From positions 2,651,218-2,715,217 of the forward strand of contig NZ_CP073695.1 of the NCBI RefSeq assembly GCF_018228765.1: a stretch of DNA of 64,000 bases, given 5' to 3'. Made by a program: the position numbers and the translations under genes. The notes under the pieces are model-generated. The model was given only the letters and a program-made list of their open reading frames with translations. It ran no database searches and was not told the DNA's origin. The stretch comes from Halorubrum ruber. Lineage in GTDB: Archaea > Halobacteriota > Halobacteria > Halobacteriales > Haloferacaceae. Positions 1 to 9,216 of this stretch are shown one piece after another; the stretch's first letter is position 1, and every line of letters starts with the position of its first letter.

Positions 1-503
1 ACGTACGCCTTCCCGCGGTCGACGATCGAGACGCCGTCGAGATCCGTCAGGTAGCCGACCTCGTTCTTCGTCGCGGCGACGACGTGCCGCGCCCGGATTC
101 GGTCCCCGCCGTCGGTCGCGACGACGAAGCGGTCACTGTCGGCCGCGTCGGCGGGGGCGTCGGCCGCGTCTGCGCCTCCGTCGGGATCGACGAGCGAGAC
201 CCGCGTGACGCGGGCGTCAAGGCGGTCCGCGCCGGCGGTCTCGGCCTGCTCCGTGAGCAGGTCCAGCAGGCGGCGCGCGTCGACGCCGAGCGGGAAGCCG
301 GGGAAGTTCTCCAGACGCGCGTTGCGCCGGAGGATCGAGCCGCCGGGGTCGACGACGAGCGTATCGAGGCCCTGCCGGGCAGTGTAGACGGCCGCCGAGA
401 GGCCGGCGACCCCGCCGCCGACGACCACCACGTCGCGCGCGGCGGGTGCCTCGGTTCCCGGGGCGGTCGATCCCTCGAGCGCACCCGTCGTCTCCTCGGT
501 CAT
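1..503 (-). CDS. FAD-dependent oxidoreductase, thioredoxin reductase-like (3' end cut by window)
   Basis: The reverse strand reads from an ATG at 503 and runs off the window edge, giving about 167 N-terminal residues. After a short acidic leader there is a Rossmann dinucleotide-binding motif VVVGGGVAGLSAA, then VDPGG and the segment RLENFPGF, which together are typical of the thioredoxin reductase branch of FAD/NAD(P)H pyridine nucleotide oxidoreductases. The redox-active Cys pair, if present, lies outside the window, so a true thioredoxin reductase cannot be told from a related flavoprotein. It is transcribed away from the less GC-rich region that follows. Confidence 0.8.
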   Translation of the reverse strand, partial: MTEETTGALEGSTAPGTEAPAARDVVVVGGGVAGLSAAVYTARQGLDTLVVDPGGSILRRNARLENFPGFPLGVDARRLLDLLTEQAETAGADRLDARVTRVSLVDPDGGADAADAPADAADSDRFVVATDGGDRIRARHVVAATKNEVGYLTDLDGVSIVDRGKAY

Positions 504-1021
504 CGGTCGATCACCCGGCGGCGTCGTCGCGGGCCGTCTCCGGCCCGGTCGCGGTTCGGGTCCATACCGGTCGATGCGGCCGAGACGAGATACGGGCGTC
601 GGTCCCGGGCCGCGTCGGTCGCGCCGGACCGAGGGAGCGGGAGCGGAATCGGTCGGGGACGCCCGGTCAGCGGCGCACCCGAACTGGACGGTCCGCGGCG
701 ATGAACGGCTCGTCCCGGTCGGCCGCTGCGAACGCGATCTCGCCGGCCTCCCCGCGCTCGACGCGCGCTGGCGGTGTCTGAGCGTGCGGCCCGCGATGGA
801 GACCTGTCGGAGCGGCCGACGAGGCGATAAGTGCCGCGCGGGAGCGAGACGCGCTCGGAGGGTGACAGAAGCCGAACGCGCAACACCTCCGACCGCCCAC
901 GATCTCGGAGGATGGTATCGATGTGTGCCTTCTATTTTTTACTTAAAAATGTGAAATAATATACATACGCCGGCTTCGCTAACTGTTGTAATTATTCTAT
1001 TCCGTAGAAACAGGGTCACCG
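504..1021. other. Intergenic region, no convincing gene
   Basis: The first 400 bases are GC-rich with no frame I trust. One reverse-strand frame ending at 667 looks codon-biased over its last 30 or so residues (it ends DEPFIAADRPVRVRR), but no suitable start codon precedes that part, so it may be the remains of a small gene. From about 925 to 1000 the DNA becomes abruptly AT-rich, marking the left edge of the less GC-rich cydAB segment. Confidence 0.5.
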
Positions 1022-1318
1022 TCACTCGTCGGCGAGAACGACTCGACAGCACTCGATCGCTGCTTCGATGTGGCGGTCGGCGACGGCGTCGCCCGTTTCG
1101 TCGGCCGACTCAAGCAGTGTGGCGACTTGGCGGACCCGTTTCCGTCTGGTTTGCGTGTCAAGGTCGTCACTGGTGGCATCGCGGGCGACGGCTTCAGCCT
1201 CTCCGAGCCATCGGTTCGTCGCTGGCGGGACTGGGCGGTCTGCGGTCGCAGTCAGATGGGCCGCCAGTGCGTCGACCGCAGCCCGCGGCTCGGTTGGGAT
1301 ATCGATTTCGTCCGTCAT
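1022..1318 (-). CDS. Small conserved-looking acidic protein of unknown function
   Basis: A 98-residue protein starting MTDEIDIPTEPR at 1318. It is soluble, acidic and predicted largely helical, with a basic patch TQTRRKRVRQVATLLESA in the middle and a Cys near the C-terminus. I recognise no domain. The frame stays open for several hundred bases upstream, but that part is antisense to the membrane protein beginning at 1502 and is not credible. It is divergent from the TauE/SafE gene and shares the intergenic region with it, so it may belong to the same respiratory island. Confidence 0.6.
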   Translation of the reverse strand: MTDEIDIPTEPRAAVDALAAHLTATADRPVPPATNRWLGEAEAVARDATSDDLDTQTRRKRVRQVATLLESADETGDAVADRHIEAAIECCRVVLADE

Positions 1319-1501
1319 CGTCTGTGTATTGGCGCCTACTGTGAAGAATTGTTCCGCCAAGAGCCACACTCCAGATGCTTTCGAACGTCTCCAGCCGAGT
1401 GCGACCTCTTTTAGCCTCCCGTGACACGTCCTCGGTATCTGTCCGGGCTCGTTCGAGAGACACACCAGACGACACAAATCCGTACGCAACCGAGAACGAC
1501 T

Positions 1502-2326
1502 ATGATCGAGTCGCTCCTCCGGATTGACGTCGTCCTCTTCGTTCTCATCGGCGTGCTGGGCGGCGCACACTGTATCGGGATGTGCGGTCCACTTGTGACG
1601 ATGTACTCGAAGCAGATGACGCCGCAGCCAGACGGCGGGACGGTGACAGCCGACGACGGGCGTGCCGGTCATCTCACGACCTACGAGGTTCGCCAGCACT
1701 TCCTGTTCAACGTCGGCCGGGCGACGACGTACGCGATTCTCGGGGCCGTCTTCGGCGCTCTCGGAAGCGTCGTGTTCGTCACCGCTGACCAGTTGACACC
1801 GATCGCCGACCTCCTGCGAGGTGTTGTCGGTCTCGCGGTCGGAGGGTTCATCGTGGCGACCGGCGTTCGGTACGTCATCGGCGGAAGCGGAGGAGATATT
1901 CGAATACCCGGCGTCCAGCGCGTTACGTCGTGGCTCGCAACGAGAGTCCATCGGCACGTCAACAGCCCGAGTATTGTCGGGCTCGGCGCCGTCCACGCGT
2001 TTCTTCCCTGCCCGATGCTGTATCCCGCGTATCTGTTCGCCTTCGCGAGCGGCTCCCCGACCACCGGGGGAATTGCTCTCGGTGCCCTCGGCATTGGGAC
2101 GATCCCGGCTGTCTTCCTCTATGGAACGATTATCCAGTCGATCGACGTTGCCCACCGGCGTCGCATTCATCGGCTGCTCGGCGTGGTGTTCGTCGTACTG
2201 GGGTACGTGCTGTTCGCGCACGGATTGATGGCGCTCGGTGTTCACCTTCCACACCCGATGTTCCCGCATTACCAGCCCCTCGGGGCGCGATGGGGCACTG
2301 AACTCCGCCTCCGGCGCTACCCGTGA
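1502..2326 (+). CDS. TauE/SafE-type membrane protein (DsbD/CcdA-like)
   Basis: A 274-residue polytopic membrane protein. The ATG at 1502 was chosen because upstream codons are not membrane-like. The first helix ends in GGAHCIGMCGP and a later helix carries LPCPMLYPAY. These paired Cys/Pro motifs mark the SafE/UreH-like (COG2836) group related to CcdA and DsbD, usually linked to transport of sulfite, metals or reducing equivalents across the membrane. About six hydrophobic helices are visible, with a His-rich tail (HLPHPMFPH). It lies directly upstream of cytochrome bd genes on the same strand, so a role in oxidase maturation or copper/thiol handling is plausible but is inference. Confidence 0.8.
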   Translation: MIESLLRIDVVLFVLIGVLGGAHCIGMCGPLVTMYSKQMTPQPDGGTVTADDGRAGHLTTYEVRQHFLFNVGRATTYAILGAVFGALGSVVFVTADQLTPIADLLRGVVGLAVGGFIVATGVRYVIGGSGGDIRIPGVQRVTSWLATRVHRHVNSPSIVGLGAVHAFLPCPMLYPAYLFAFASGSPTTGGIALGALGIGTIPAVFLYGTIIQSIDVAHRRRIHRLLGVVFVVLGYVLFAHGLMALGVHLPHPMFPHYQPLGARWGTELRLRRYP

Positions 2327-2410
2327 CCGTCTCGTATTGACTACAGAAGCTACGGCTCTGCGGATATAAGCTACCGTAGTACAGTCCTCGAACGGGGGAA
2401 TTACACAACT

Positions 2411-2440
2411 TCTCTTTTATTTCCGTGAGAAAATATATCT
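2411..2440 (+). promoter_or_regulatory. Probable promoter of cydAB
   Basis: The 114-base gap before cydA is AT-rich. A TTTTATTT box lies about 20-28 bases before the ATG and an AAATATAT run abuts it, fitting an archaeal TATA element driving a leaderless or nearly leaderless transcript. Which of the two is the true TATA box cannot be decided from sequence. Confidence 0.5.
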
Positions 2441-3889
2441 ATGTTCTCGACGGTGCTCCCCGACGTCTTGATTCAGGGATGGGCGCTACAGCTCTCGCCG
2501 GAGCTTGCGAGCCGTGCGCAGTTCGGCTGGACGATCAGCGTTCACATAATTTTCGCCTCGCTCTCGGTTGGGTTAGCGCCGTTCATCGTCTACTTCACTT
2601 GGAAGGACGTTCGGACCGACGACGAACGGTTCACACGGCTGCGATCATTCTGGGTCAAGGTGTTCGCCGCCGGATTCGTCATGGGAACGGTCACCGGCAT
2701 CCCGATGAGCTTCCAGTTCGGAACGAACTTCCCGCAGTTCGCCGAGGTGGCTGGCGAGCTGATCGGTGGGCCGCTCGCATTCGAAGCGAAGATGGCGTTC
2801 TTCCTTGAGGCTGTTTTCCTCGGGGTACTGCTGTTCGGTCAGGAACGCGTCAGCGATCGGACCTACATTCTCTCGTCGGTACTGGTGGGTGTCGGGGCGT
2901 GGCTGTCGGCCTTCTGGATCCTGATCGTCAACGCTTGGATGCAGACTCCACAGGGCTTCGAGATGATCACGCGTAACGGTATGGAGGTCGCGAAGCTAAC
3001 CGACCCGCTGGCTGCGTTCTTCACGCCCCGGATGCCGTGGATGTATGTACACATGGTCAACGCGTCGGTCATTTCCGTCGCGCTGCTGGTCGCCGGGGTC
3101 TCGGCGTACATCGTCTGGAAGAAGCGAGACGCCGCTGCGTGGAACACTGCGTTGAAACTCGCGGTTATCATCCTGCTCGTCACCGCTCCTCTGCAGGCAG
3201 TCCACGGTGACGCGTATGGGCGTCACGTCGCAGATACACAGCCACAGAAGTTCGCAGCCATGGAAGCTCACTACGAGACCGGCACGGCGGACTTACACCT
3301 GCTCGCGTTCCCGAAGAGCATTGACGCGATCACCGATCCGAAAGCCGAGAACCTCTTTACCGTGAGTCTCCCGGGCGTCGGGTCGTTCCTCGCTAGCGGT
3401 GGTGACTTCGACGCCGAAGTGCTCGGATTAAACGAGTACGAGGAGAACCCGCCCGTAGCGATGGTGTTCTGGTCGTTCCGGTTCATGGTCGGACTCGGAT
3501 TCCTGTTCATCGGGCTGGCGCTGTGGGGCGGGTATCTCATCTACAACGGACGCCTCTCGGAGAGCAATCGATTCCTGAAGACGATGATCGCTGCGTCGCC
3601 GCTCGGCTACGCGGCGCTTCTCACGGGGTGGTACGTCACAGAGATCGGTCGACAACCGTGGGTCATCCAGGGCGAACTCAGAACTAGTGAGGCCGTTTCC
3701 TCGACATTGAGCGGAACCGAAGCGACTCTGACGCTCGTCGGCTTCGTCGTTATCTATATCGGATTGATCTTGGTAGCTCTTCATGTGCTGCGGTGGCTGG
3801 TCGAAGACGAGCTTCGGGAACTCGGAGCGAAGGTATCGGACGACGATCGATGGTACGGTCCGGTCCCGAAGGTGAGCGACGATGACTGA
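2441..3889 (+). CDS. cydA: Cytochrome bd ubiquinol oxidase subunit I
   Basis: A 482-residue membrane protein matching CydA, the subunit that binds quinol and hemes b558, b595 and d and reduces O2 to water. Visible signatures are the N-terminal SVHIIFAS helix with the heme-ligand His, YVHMVNAS with the second ligand His, GDAYGRHVADTQPQKFAAME, FRFMVGLG with the axial Met region, and GRQPWVIQGELRT, the conserved quinol-side motif. The Q-loop is of the short type. It overlaps cydB by 8 bases, indicating co-translation. No cydX or cydDC is seen here. Composition is less GC-rich than the flanking chromosome. Confidence 0.96.
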   Translation: MFSTVLPDVLIQGWALQLSPELASRAQFGWTISVHIIFASLSVGLAPFIVYFTWKDVRTDDERFTRLRSFWVKVFAAGFVMGTVTGIPMSFQFGTNFPQFAEVAGELIGGPLAFEAKMAFFLEAVFLGVLLFGQERVSDRTYILSSVLVGVGAWLSAFWILIVNAWMQTPQGFEMITRNGMEVAKLTDPLAAFFTPRMPWMYVHMVNASVISVALLVAGVSAYIVWKKRDAAAWNTALKLAVIILLVTAPLQAVHGDAYGRHVADTQPQKFAAMEAHYETGTADLHLLAFPKSIDAITDPKAENLFTVSLPGVGSFLASGGDFDAEVLGLNEYEENPPVAMVFWSFRFMVGLGFLFIGLALWGGYLIYNGRLSESNRFLKTMIAASPLGYAALLTGWYVTEIGRQPWVIQGELRTSEAVSSTLSGTEATLTLVGFVVIYIGLILVALHVLRWLVEDELRELGAKVSDDDRWYGPVPKVSDDD

Positions 3890-4883
3890 GCTCGTGTTGC
3901 TCGTCGACGCGTATCTTGTCGACGCGCTCCCCGAGATCTGGTTCGGTGCCGTCATGTTTGCGCTGGCGATGTACGTAGTCCTCGACGGGTTCGACTTCGG
4001 AATCGGAATGCTGTACGCGACTCGCGACGACGAACGCGAGAAGGAGACACTCTTGACGGCGTTCGGTCCGGTTTGGGACGCAAACGAGGTGTGGGTCGTC
4101 GCCTTCGGAACGATGCTGCTAGCGGCGTTCCCGCGAGTGTACTCGCGAGTCTTGGCCGATCACTACCTGCTCGCGCTCGGGTTCGTGCTCGCGCTGCTGT
4201 TCCGCGGGCTCGGCCCAGAAATGCGTGAACAGCGCGACGACGAGCGCTGGAAGCGGTACTGGGATTACTCCTTTATCGGAGGGAGCTTTCTCGCGCCGCT
4301 GCTGTTCGGGACGCTCGCCGGTCGGTGGATCTTCGACGCGCCGACGCTGTCGCTACCGGCACTGCTGACTGGTGTCGGCCTCGTAACTGTCTCGGTCGCC
4401 ACCGGCGCGGCCTTTCTGACAGCTAAAACCAGGCCACGGTTAGCGTCAGACCTGCGCACGTACGGAATCGTCGCGACGCTGGTATACTTGATCGGAGTCG
4501 TCGCTCTGCTGACGACGGTTGTCGTAACTGATGCCGGAGGTGCTGCCGAAACCGTTCTTTCGCTTCCCGTAGGTGCGATTGTCCTCTTGTCGGTCGTTGC
4601 GGGAGGAGGGGGAAGTGTTCTCGCTCTGCGCGGCAAGTACCGTGCTTGGCTGGTGAGCGCACTCGGGCTTCCTGCGCTACTGAGCCTGCTGGTCGCGCTC
4701 CTGCTGTATCCGACGATCTATCCGCCAACCGGCTTGACGGTTCGAGAAGCGGTTGTCTCACCGTTAGCGCTGAATCTCGTGACGATTCTCGGATTTCCGG
4801 CGCTTCTCCTCGTACTGTGGTACTTCAAATTCCTCTATGGGGTGTTTAGCGGTCCGATCGAGGGTGAGGGATACAAAAGTTGA
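3882..4883 (+). CDS. cydB: Cytochrome bd ubiquinol oxidase subunit II
   Basis: A 333-residue membrane protein with the CydB hallmarks DGFDFGIGML near the N-terminus and GPVWDANEVWVVAFGTM with AAFPRVYS shortly after. About eight or nine hydrophobic helices follow. It pairs with CydA to form the terminal oxidase; its helices mirror those of CydA but carry no heme. The ATG at 3882 lies inside the last codons of cydA. The gene ends 38 bases before the convergent Rio2 gene, where the composition returns to the GC-rich background. Confidence 0.95.
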   Translation: MTELVLLVDAYLVDALPEIWFGAVMFALAMYVVLDGFDFGIGMLYATRDDEREKETLLTAFGPVWDANEVWVVAFGTMLLAAFPRVYSRVLADHYLLALGFVLALLFRGLGPEMREQRDDERWKRYWDYSFIGGSFLAPLLFGTLAGRWIFDAPTLSLPALLTGVGLVTVSVATGAAFLTAKTRPRLASDLRTYGIVATLVYLIGVVALLTTVVVTDAGGAAETVLSLPVGAIVLLSVVAGGGGSVLALRGKYRAWLVSALGLPALLSLLVALLLYPTIYPPTGLTVREAVVSPLALNLVTILGFPALLLVLWYFKFLYGVFSGPIEGEGYKS

Positions 4884-4921
4884 CCACCGGCGAAGTCGGA
4901 TTTCGTATCGCGCTATGTGAT

Positions 4922-5836
4922 TTATTCGGCGCCGAACGCCCGAACGCTCTCGAACGAGCCGTCGGCGATAGCGGCGGCGACTCCGTCGGTATCGGCGTCT
5001 CTGGGCACCTCGTGGGGGTATTTCCGAGCGAAGTACCGCAAGAGGTTCTCGACGTCGCGTTCGAGGAACTCCCGGGCGTTCTCGTGGTCGACGGACACCG
5101 CCTGCGGCCAGTCGAAGATCGTGATCCCGCTCTCGGCGACCGCGACGTTGTGCTCGGAGGCGTCGGCGTGGACCCAGCCGAGCTCGTACGCGGTCGCGAG
5201 CTCGCGCAGGATCAGATCGAGGACGCCGACCGCTTGCTCGGGGTCGAGCTTCGCGCGCGACAGCTCCACCCCGGCGAACTTCTCCATCACGATGGCGTGC
5301 CGGTTGTGATCGACCGGTCGCGGGACGCTCACGTCGGGGTACAGCTCCTCCATCGCCTCGTACTCGCGCTCGGCCGCCTTGCGCGCGGTGTAGAGCCACG
5401 AGACGTGGTCTCGGTCGGCGGTGTACTCGCGCTCGCGGTTCACCTCGCGGAAGTTGGTGTACCCCTCGCGGTGGTACTTTAAGGCGAGCGGCCGGAACGA
5501 CTGCGCCTCGTACACGTCGCCCTCCTTCCCGAGCCCCAGCGGCGAGCCCACGCCGTCGATCGTCTCGCGCTCGGCGAACGTCCGGAGAGCCAGGGCGTCG
5601 TACCCCTCGAAGGTGAGCTGATACCCCTCGTACTGGATCGTCTTCCGCTCGATCAGCTCGCGGTCGAGACACCGATCGATCCGGTAGTCGACCTCCTCGC
5701 GCGTGAGGTCGGCGTACTCCGGGAGCTTGTCGCGGCGCACCCACTCCGAGAAGCGCATCCCCTGCTCGACGCCCGAGAGGAGGTAGAAGTCCTCGGGGTC
5801 GAGCTCCGCCATGTCGCCGGCGACGTTTCGCACCAT
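4922..5836 (-). CDS. rio2: RIO2 family serine/threonine protein kinase/ATPase
   Basis: A 304-residue protein. Residues 1 to about 90 form the winged-helix domain specific to Rio2, followed by the RIO kinase domain: nucleotide loop GLGKEGDVYEA, catalytic loop HADASEHNV and metal-binding IFDWPQ. Rio2 acts in late maturation of the small ribosomal subunit. A TATA-like box (CCTTTTAGG in the sense strand) sits 27 bases before the ATG at 5836, supporting that start. It is convergent with cydB and divergent from the lipoate ligase gene. Confidence 0.95.
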   Translation of the reverse strand: MVRNVAGDMAELDPEDFYLLSGVEQGMRFSEWVRRDKLPEYADLTREEVDYRIDRCLDRELIERKTIQYEGYQLTFEGYDALALRTFAERETIDGVGSPLGLGKEGDVYEAQSFRPLALKYHREGYTNFREVNREREYTADRDHVSWLYTARKAAEREYEAMEELYPDVSVPRPVDHNRHAIVMEKFAGVELSRAKLDPEQAVGVLDLILRELATAYELGWVHADASEHNVAVAESGITIFDWPQAVSVDHENAREFLERDVENLLRYFARKYPHEVPRDADTDGVAAAIADGSFESVRAFGAE

Positions 5837-5981
5837 ACGCGCCCCTACTCCGGCGATTCCTAAAAGGGACGCGCGTTCGGCAGGCGGGCCCGATATAGCG
5901 TATACCGCGATAGCAAATCTGTTTCGGGTCGGTCGGACACCGAGCGCAACCGCTTTCGGAGCGGCGCCCGAGGAGGGCGGT

Positions 5982-6833
5982 ATGACCGTGCCCGCCGTCG
6001 ACTGGCGGCTGATCCGCGAGGAGGCCCGCCCCGGCCCGATACAGATGGCGCTCGACGAGGTCGCCGCCGAGACCGCCGCGGCCGGGGGACCGGCGACAGT
6101 CCGGACCTACCGCTGGGAGCCGAGCTGTCTCACCCTCGGTCGCCACCAGGAGCCGGAAACGGTCGACTGGGCGTTCTGCGAGCGCGAGGGGATCGACGTG
6201 ACCCGCCGACAGACAGGCGGCGGCGGGATCTACCACGACGGTCGGGGGGACGTCGCGTACTCGATCGCGGTTCCTGCGGAGACGGTACCGGGCGAACTGC
6301 TCGACTGCTACCACCTCCTCTGTGAACCCGTCCTCGACGCGTTCGACCGGCTCGGGGTCGACGCCGACTACGTCGACGAGCCGATGCCGGAGCTGTACCA
6401 CCCGGCCTGCTACCTCCGGGAACTCCACCCGGCGCACGACGTGGTGGCCCGGGGGCCCGAGGGCGATCGACGCCGCAAGATCGCTGGCAACGCCCAGTAC
6501 CGCAAGCGGGAGGCGGTGATCCAGCACGGGTCGCTGACGTACGCGGTCGACGCGGACCGCCACCTCGGCGTGTTCGCCGAGCCGCCGGTGACGCCCGAGG
6601 CGTTCCGCGAGCGCGTCGTCGGGATGGACGAACTGGTCGACGTCGACCGCGCGGACGCGGTGGCGGCCGTCGAAGCGGCGCTTTCCGACTGGGCCGGAGC
6701 GGCGCCCGAGGCGACCGTGGACCTCAACGGGTCGTGGACGGCGGCGGAGCTGGAGCGCGCCGAGGAGCTCGTCGCGGAGAAGTACCGCGACGAGGAGTGG
6801 ATCCGGACGCGACCCGGGAGCGGCGGGAAGTAG
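5982..6833 (+). CDS. Lipoate-protein ligase A family protein
   Basis: A 283-residue enzyme of the biotin/lipoate ligase fold. Visible motifs are RRQTGGGGIYHD (substrate and ATP loop), GDVAYSI, and RRKIAGNAQYRK with the catalytic Lys in the K-x-x-G-x-A-Q signature. Members transfer lipoate or octanoate to E2 and GcvH proteins. The ATG at 5982 fits the domain start; the frame is open further upstream but that part crosses the Rio2 promoter and lacks domain sequence. Whether it activates free lipoate or is an octanoyltransferase-like paralogue cannot be judged here. Confidence 0.92.
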   Translation: MTVPAVDWRLIREEARPGPIQMALDEVAAETAAAGGPATVRTYRWEPSCLTLGRHQEPETVDWAFCEREGIDVTRRQTGGGGIYHDGRGDVAYSIAVPAETVPGELLDCYHLLCEPVLDAFDRLGVDADYVDEPMPELYHPACYLRELHPAHDVVARGPEGDRRRKIAGNAQYRKREAVIQHGSLTYAVDADRHLGVFAEPPVTPEAFRERVVGMDELVDVDRADAVAAVEAALSDWAGAAPEATVDLNGSWTAAELERAEELVAEKYRDEEWIRTRPGSGGK

Positions 6834-6911
6834 GGAGAGACGGGCTCGTCGGCGTCGTCGGGATCCGCCCGGTTCCGAAGGGGCTTTTTCGACCGCCCCC
6901 CAGTGTCCGGT

Positions 6912-7748
6912 ATGAGTCTCAAGGTCGGCGCGCACGTCTCCATCGCCGGCGGCGTGGACAACGCCGTGGAAAATCAGGTCGAGGTCGGCGGCAACTGCGG
7001 ACAGATATTCACCCACTCGCCGCAGGTGTGGCAGGACCCGAACATCGACGACGACGAGGCCGCGCGGTTCCGCGAGGGGACGGAGCGCGACATGGAGGGG
7101 CCGTGGGTGATCCACACCTCCTACCTCGTGAACCTCTGTACGCCGAAAGAGGGGCTCCGCGAGAAGTCGCTCGACTCGATGCAAAAAGAGGTCGACGCGG
7201 CCGACAAGCTGGGAATCCCGTACGTGAACGTCCACCTCGGCGCGCACACGGGCGCCGGCGTCGAGGGCGGTCTCGACAACGCCGCGTCGGTGATCGACGA
7301 CCTCGACGTGCCCGACGGCGTGACGATCCTGATCGAGAGCGACGCCGGCGCGGGGACGAAGCTCGGCGGCGAGTTCGAGCACCTCGCGGGGGTCATCGAC
7401 CGCACGGAGACGGACATCGACGTCTGCGTCGACACCGCCCACGCGTTCGCTGCGGGCTACGACCTCTCGACGCCCGCGGCGGTCGACCAGACGATCGGAG
7501 AGTTCGACGACGTGGTCGGGCTGGAACACTTGGAGTACGTCCACCTCAACGACTCGAAACACGAGTGCGGCACGAACAAGGACGAGCACGCCCACATCGG
7601 CGAGGGGCACATCGGCGAGGCGGGGATGGAGCGGTTCCTCAACCACCCGGACCTGACGGACGTGCCGCTCGCGCTGGAGACACCGACCGAGGACGGGAAG
7701 AGCTTCGCGTGGAACATCGATCGGGTGCGCGAGCTCCGCCGCGACTGA
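6912..7748 (+). CDS. nfo: Deoxyribonuclease IV (AP endonuclease)
   Basis: A 278-residue TIM-barrel endonuclease IV, which incises DNA 5' to abasic sites in base excision repair using a trinuclear zinc centre. Motifs in order: [49 protein letters not shown] and [10 protein letters not shown] with DEHAHIGEG, together supplying the expected His/Asp/Glu metal ligands. A GTG three codons upstream is an alternative start, but the ATG at 6912 lies about 27 bases after a CTTTTTCG TATA-like box. Confidence 0.95.
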   Translation: MSLKVGAHVSIAGGVDNAVENQVEVGGNCGQIFTHSPQVWQDPNIDDDEAARFREGTERDMEGPWVIHTSYLVNLCTPKEGLREKSLDSMQKEVDAADKLGIPYVNVHLGAHTGAGVEGGLDNAASVIDDLDVPDGVTILIESDAGAGTKLGGEFEHLAGVIDRTETDIDVCVDTAHAFAAGYDLSTPAAVDQTIGEFDDVVGLEHLEYVHLNDSKHECGTNKDEHAHIGEGHIGEAGMERFLNHPDLTDVPLALETPTEDGKSFAWNIDRVRELRRD

Positions 7749-7844
7749 GGCGGCCTCGCTCCCGGTGGCGCCGGGTCGCCGTCGTTCCCGGGGACGCCGT
7801 CCGTCCGACGCGGATTTAAGTGATCCCGTGAGCGATCCACGGAC

Positions 7845-8303
7845 ATGCCCACCACGAAGGCGTTGCTGTTCGGACGCCGCCGCGACCGCGCGGTCGGGCT
7901 GGTGGTCGGGTTCGCCGGCGTCGTGACGCTCGCGCTCGTCGCCGCGTTCGCCGCCGAGTCCGCGGGCGCAACGACGGCGACGGCGCTGACCGACCGGCTC
8001 CTGCCGCTCTTAGTGTTCTACGCTCCCGGGCCCCTCGCGGCCGCCGGGGCGTACGCGCGCTGCGGCGGGCCGGCGTGTATAGCCGTCGGCGTCGTGCCGG
8101 CGCTCGTCCTCGGGGGGTTCGTCCTCCTCGGGACGCTCGTCGGCGTCCCCGGCGTCAACGGCGGGAACCCGGCGATCGGCGACGTGACGGTGAGCTTCGC
8201 CGCGATCGGGGTGACCAGCGCGTTCGTCGGCTACTGCGCCGGCGTGACCGCCGTCCTCGCCGCCGACGTGCTGGGGTTCGGGAGCGCCGACAGCGACGAG
8301 TGA
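7845..8303 (+). CDS. Small polytopic membrane protein of unknown function
   Basis: A 152-residue protein with four clear hydrophobic segments (around residues 17-38, 50-70, 78-100 and 115-142) and short acidic ends, starting MPTTKALLFGRRR. The segment ARCGGPACIAVG contains a Cys pair. I recognise no family. A TTTAAG box centred about 28 bases upstream supports the ATG at 7845 and independent transcription from nfo. Confidence 0.72.
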   Translation: MPTTKALLFGRRRDRAVGLVVGFAGVVTLALVAAFAAESAGATTATALTDRLLPLLVFYAPGPLAAAGAYARCGGPACIAVGVVPALVLGGFVLLGTLVGVPGVNGGNPAIGDVTVSFAAIGVTSAFVGYCAGVTAVLAADVLGFGSADSDE

Positions 8304-8372
8304 GGGACGCGCGGCGAGACCGAGCCCGACCGATCTCCGGACGTTTATTTTCGCCCGCCGCGAAGCGGGCCC

Positions 8373-9182
8373 GTGCGACGCTTCTCCGCTGAGTACCTCG
8401 AACACACCCGCCGCGGGATGTGGGAGGACGGCCGCGACGCGCTCGCGGACCTTGAGCTGTCGAGCCGCGAGCGCGTCCTCGACGTCGGCTGCGGTACCGG
8501 CGAGCTGACACGCGTGCTGGCCGCGGAGGCCGAGGGCGCGTCCGTGTACGGCGTCGACGCGGACCGCGACCTGTTGGCTGTCGCCCGTGACGAGGGCGAC
8601 GATCGGACCGAGTTCCTCGCGGGCGACGCGACCCGGCTCCCGGTCGGCGACGACGCGGTCGATCTCGCGGTGTGTCAGGCGCTTTTGATCAACCTCCCGG
8701 ACCCGACCGCGGCGGTCCGGGAACTCGCCCGCGTTTCTTCGGACCTCGTCGCCGCGGTCGAGCCGGACAACGCCGACGTGCGGGTGGCCTCGACGGTCGA
8801 CGCCGAGGAGCGCTTAGAGCGCGAGGCGCGCGAGGCGTACGTCGATGGGGTGGACACGGACGTCGCGCTCGGCGACCGCGTGCGCGAGGCGTTCGACGCG
8901 GCCGGGCTCGTCGACGTGCGCACGCGGCGCTACGTCCACGAGAAGCGGACCGAGCCGCCGTACGACGAGGCCGCGCTGCGGTCGGCGGCGCGGAAGGCCT
9001 CCGGCGCGGGGCTGGCCGACCACCGCGAAGAGCTGGTGGCCGCGACCTCGGAGGCCGCCTACGACGACCTCCGCGGGCGCTGGCGCGAGATGGGCCGCGA
9101 GGTCGCGGCGGCAATCGACGCCGGCGAGTACGAGCGCGTCGAGTACGTCCCCTTCGACGTGACCGTGGGACGGGTGGCGTGA
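8373..9182 (+). CDS. Class I SAM-dependent methyltransferase
   Basis: A 269-residue protein with a Rossmann methyltransferase core: motif I VLDVGCGTGELTRVL, acidic loop VYGVDADRDLLA, motif II FLAGDATRLPVGDD and motif IV DLAVCQALLINLPDP. This places it in the UbiE/Methyltransf_11 group; the substrate is unknown. The start is a GTG at 8373, favoured by a TTTATTTT box about 28 bases upstream, giving a leaderless message. It ends just before repeat copy A. Confidence 0.88.
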   Translation: MRRFSAEYLEHTRRGMWEDGRDALADLELSSRERVLDVGCGTGELTRVLAAEAEGASVYGVDADRDLLAVARDEGDDRTEFLAGDATRLPVGDDAVDLAVCQALLINLPDPTAAVRELARVSSDLVAAVEPDNADVRVASTVDAEERLEREAREAYVDGVDTDVALGDRVREAFDAAGLVDVRTRRYVHEKRTEPPYDEAALRSAARKASGAGLADHREELVAATSEAAYDDLRGRWREMGREVAAAIDAGEYERVEYVPFDVTVGRVA

Positions 9183-9216
9183 GAGAGGAGGCCTAAATTT
9201 GGGCATCCGCGTGGTC

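Noticed and set aside
4764-7646. Very long open frame on the reverse strand (about 960 codons)
   Set aside because: It runs antisense through nfo and lipoate ligase and across the Rio2 region. Its His/Val/Arg/Asp-rich composition is the usual artefact of reading GC-rich genes on the opposite strand.
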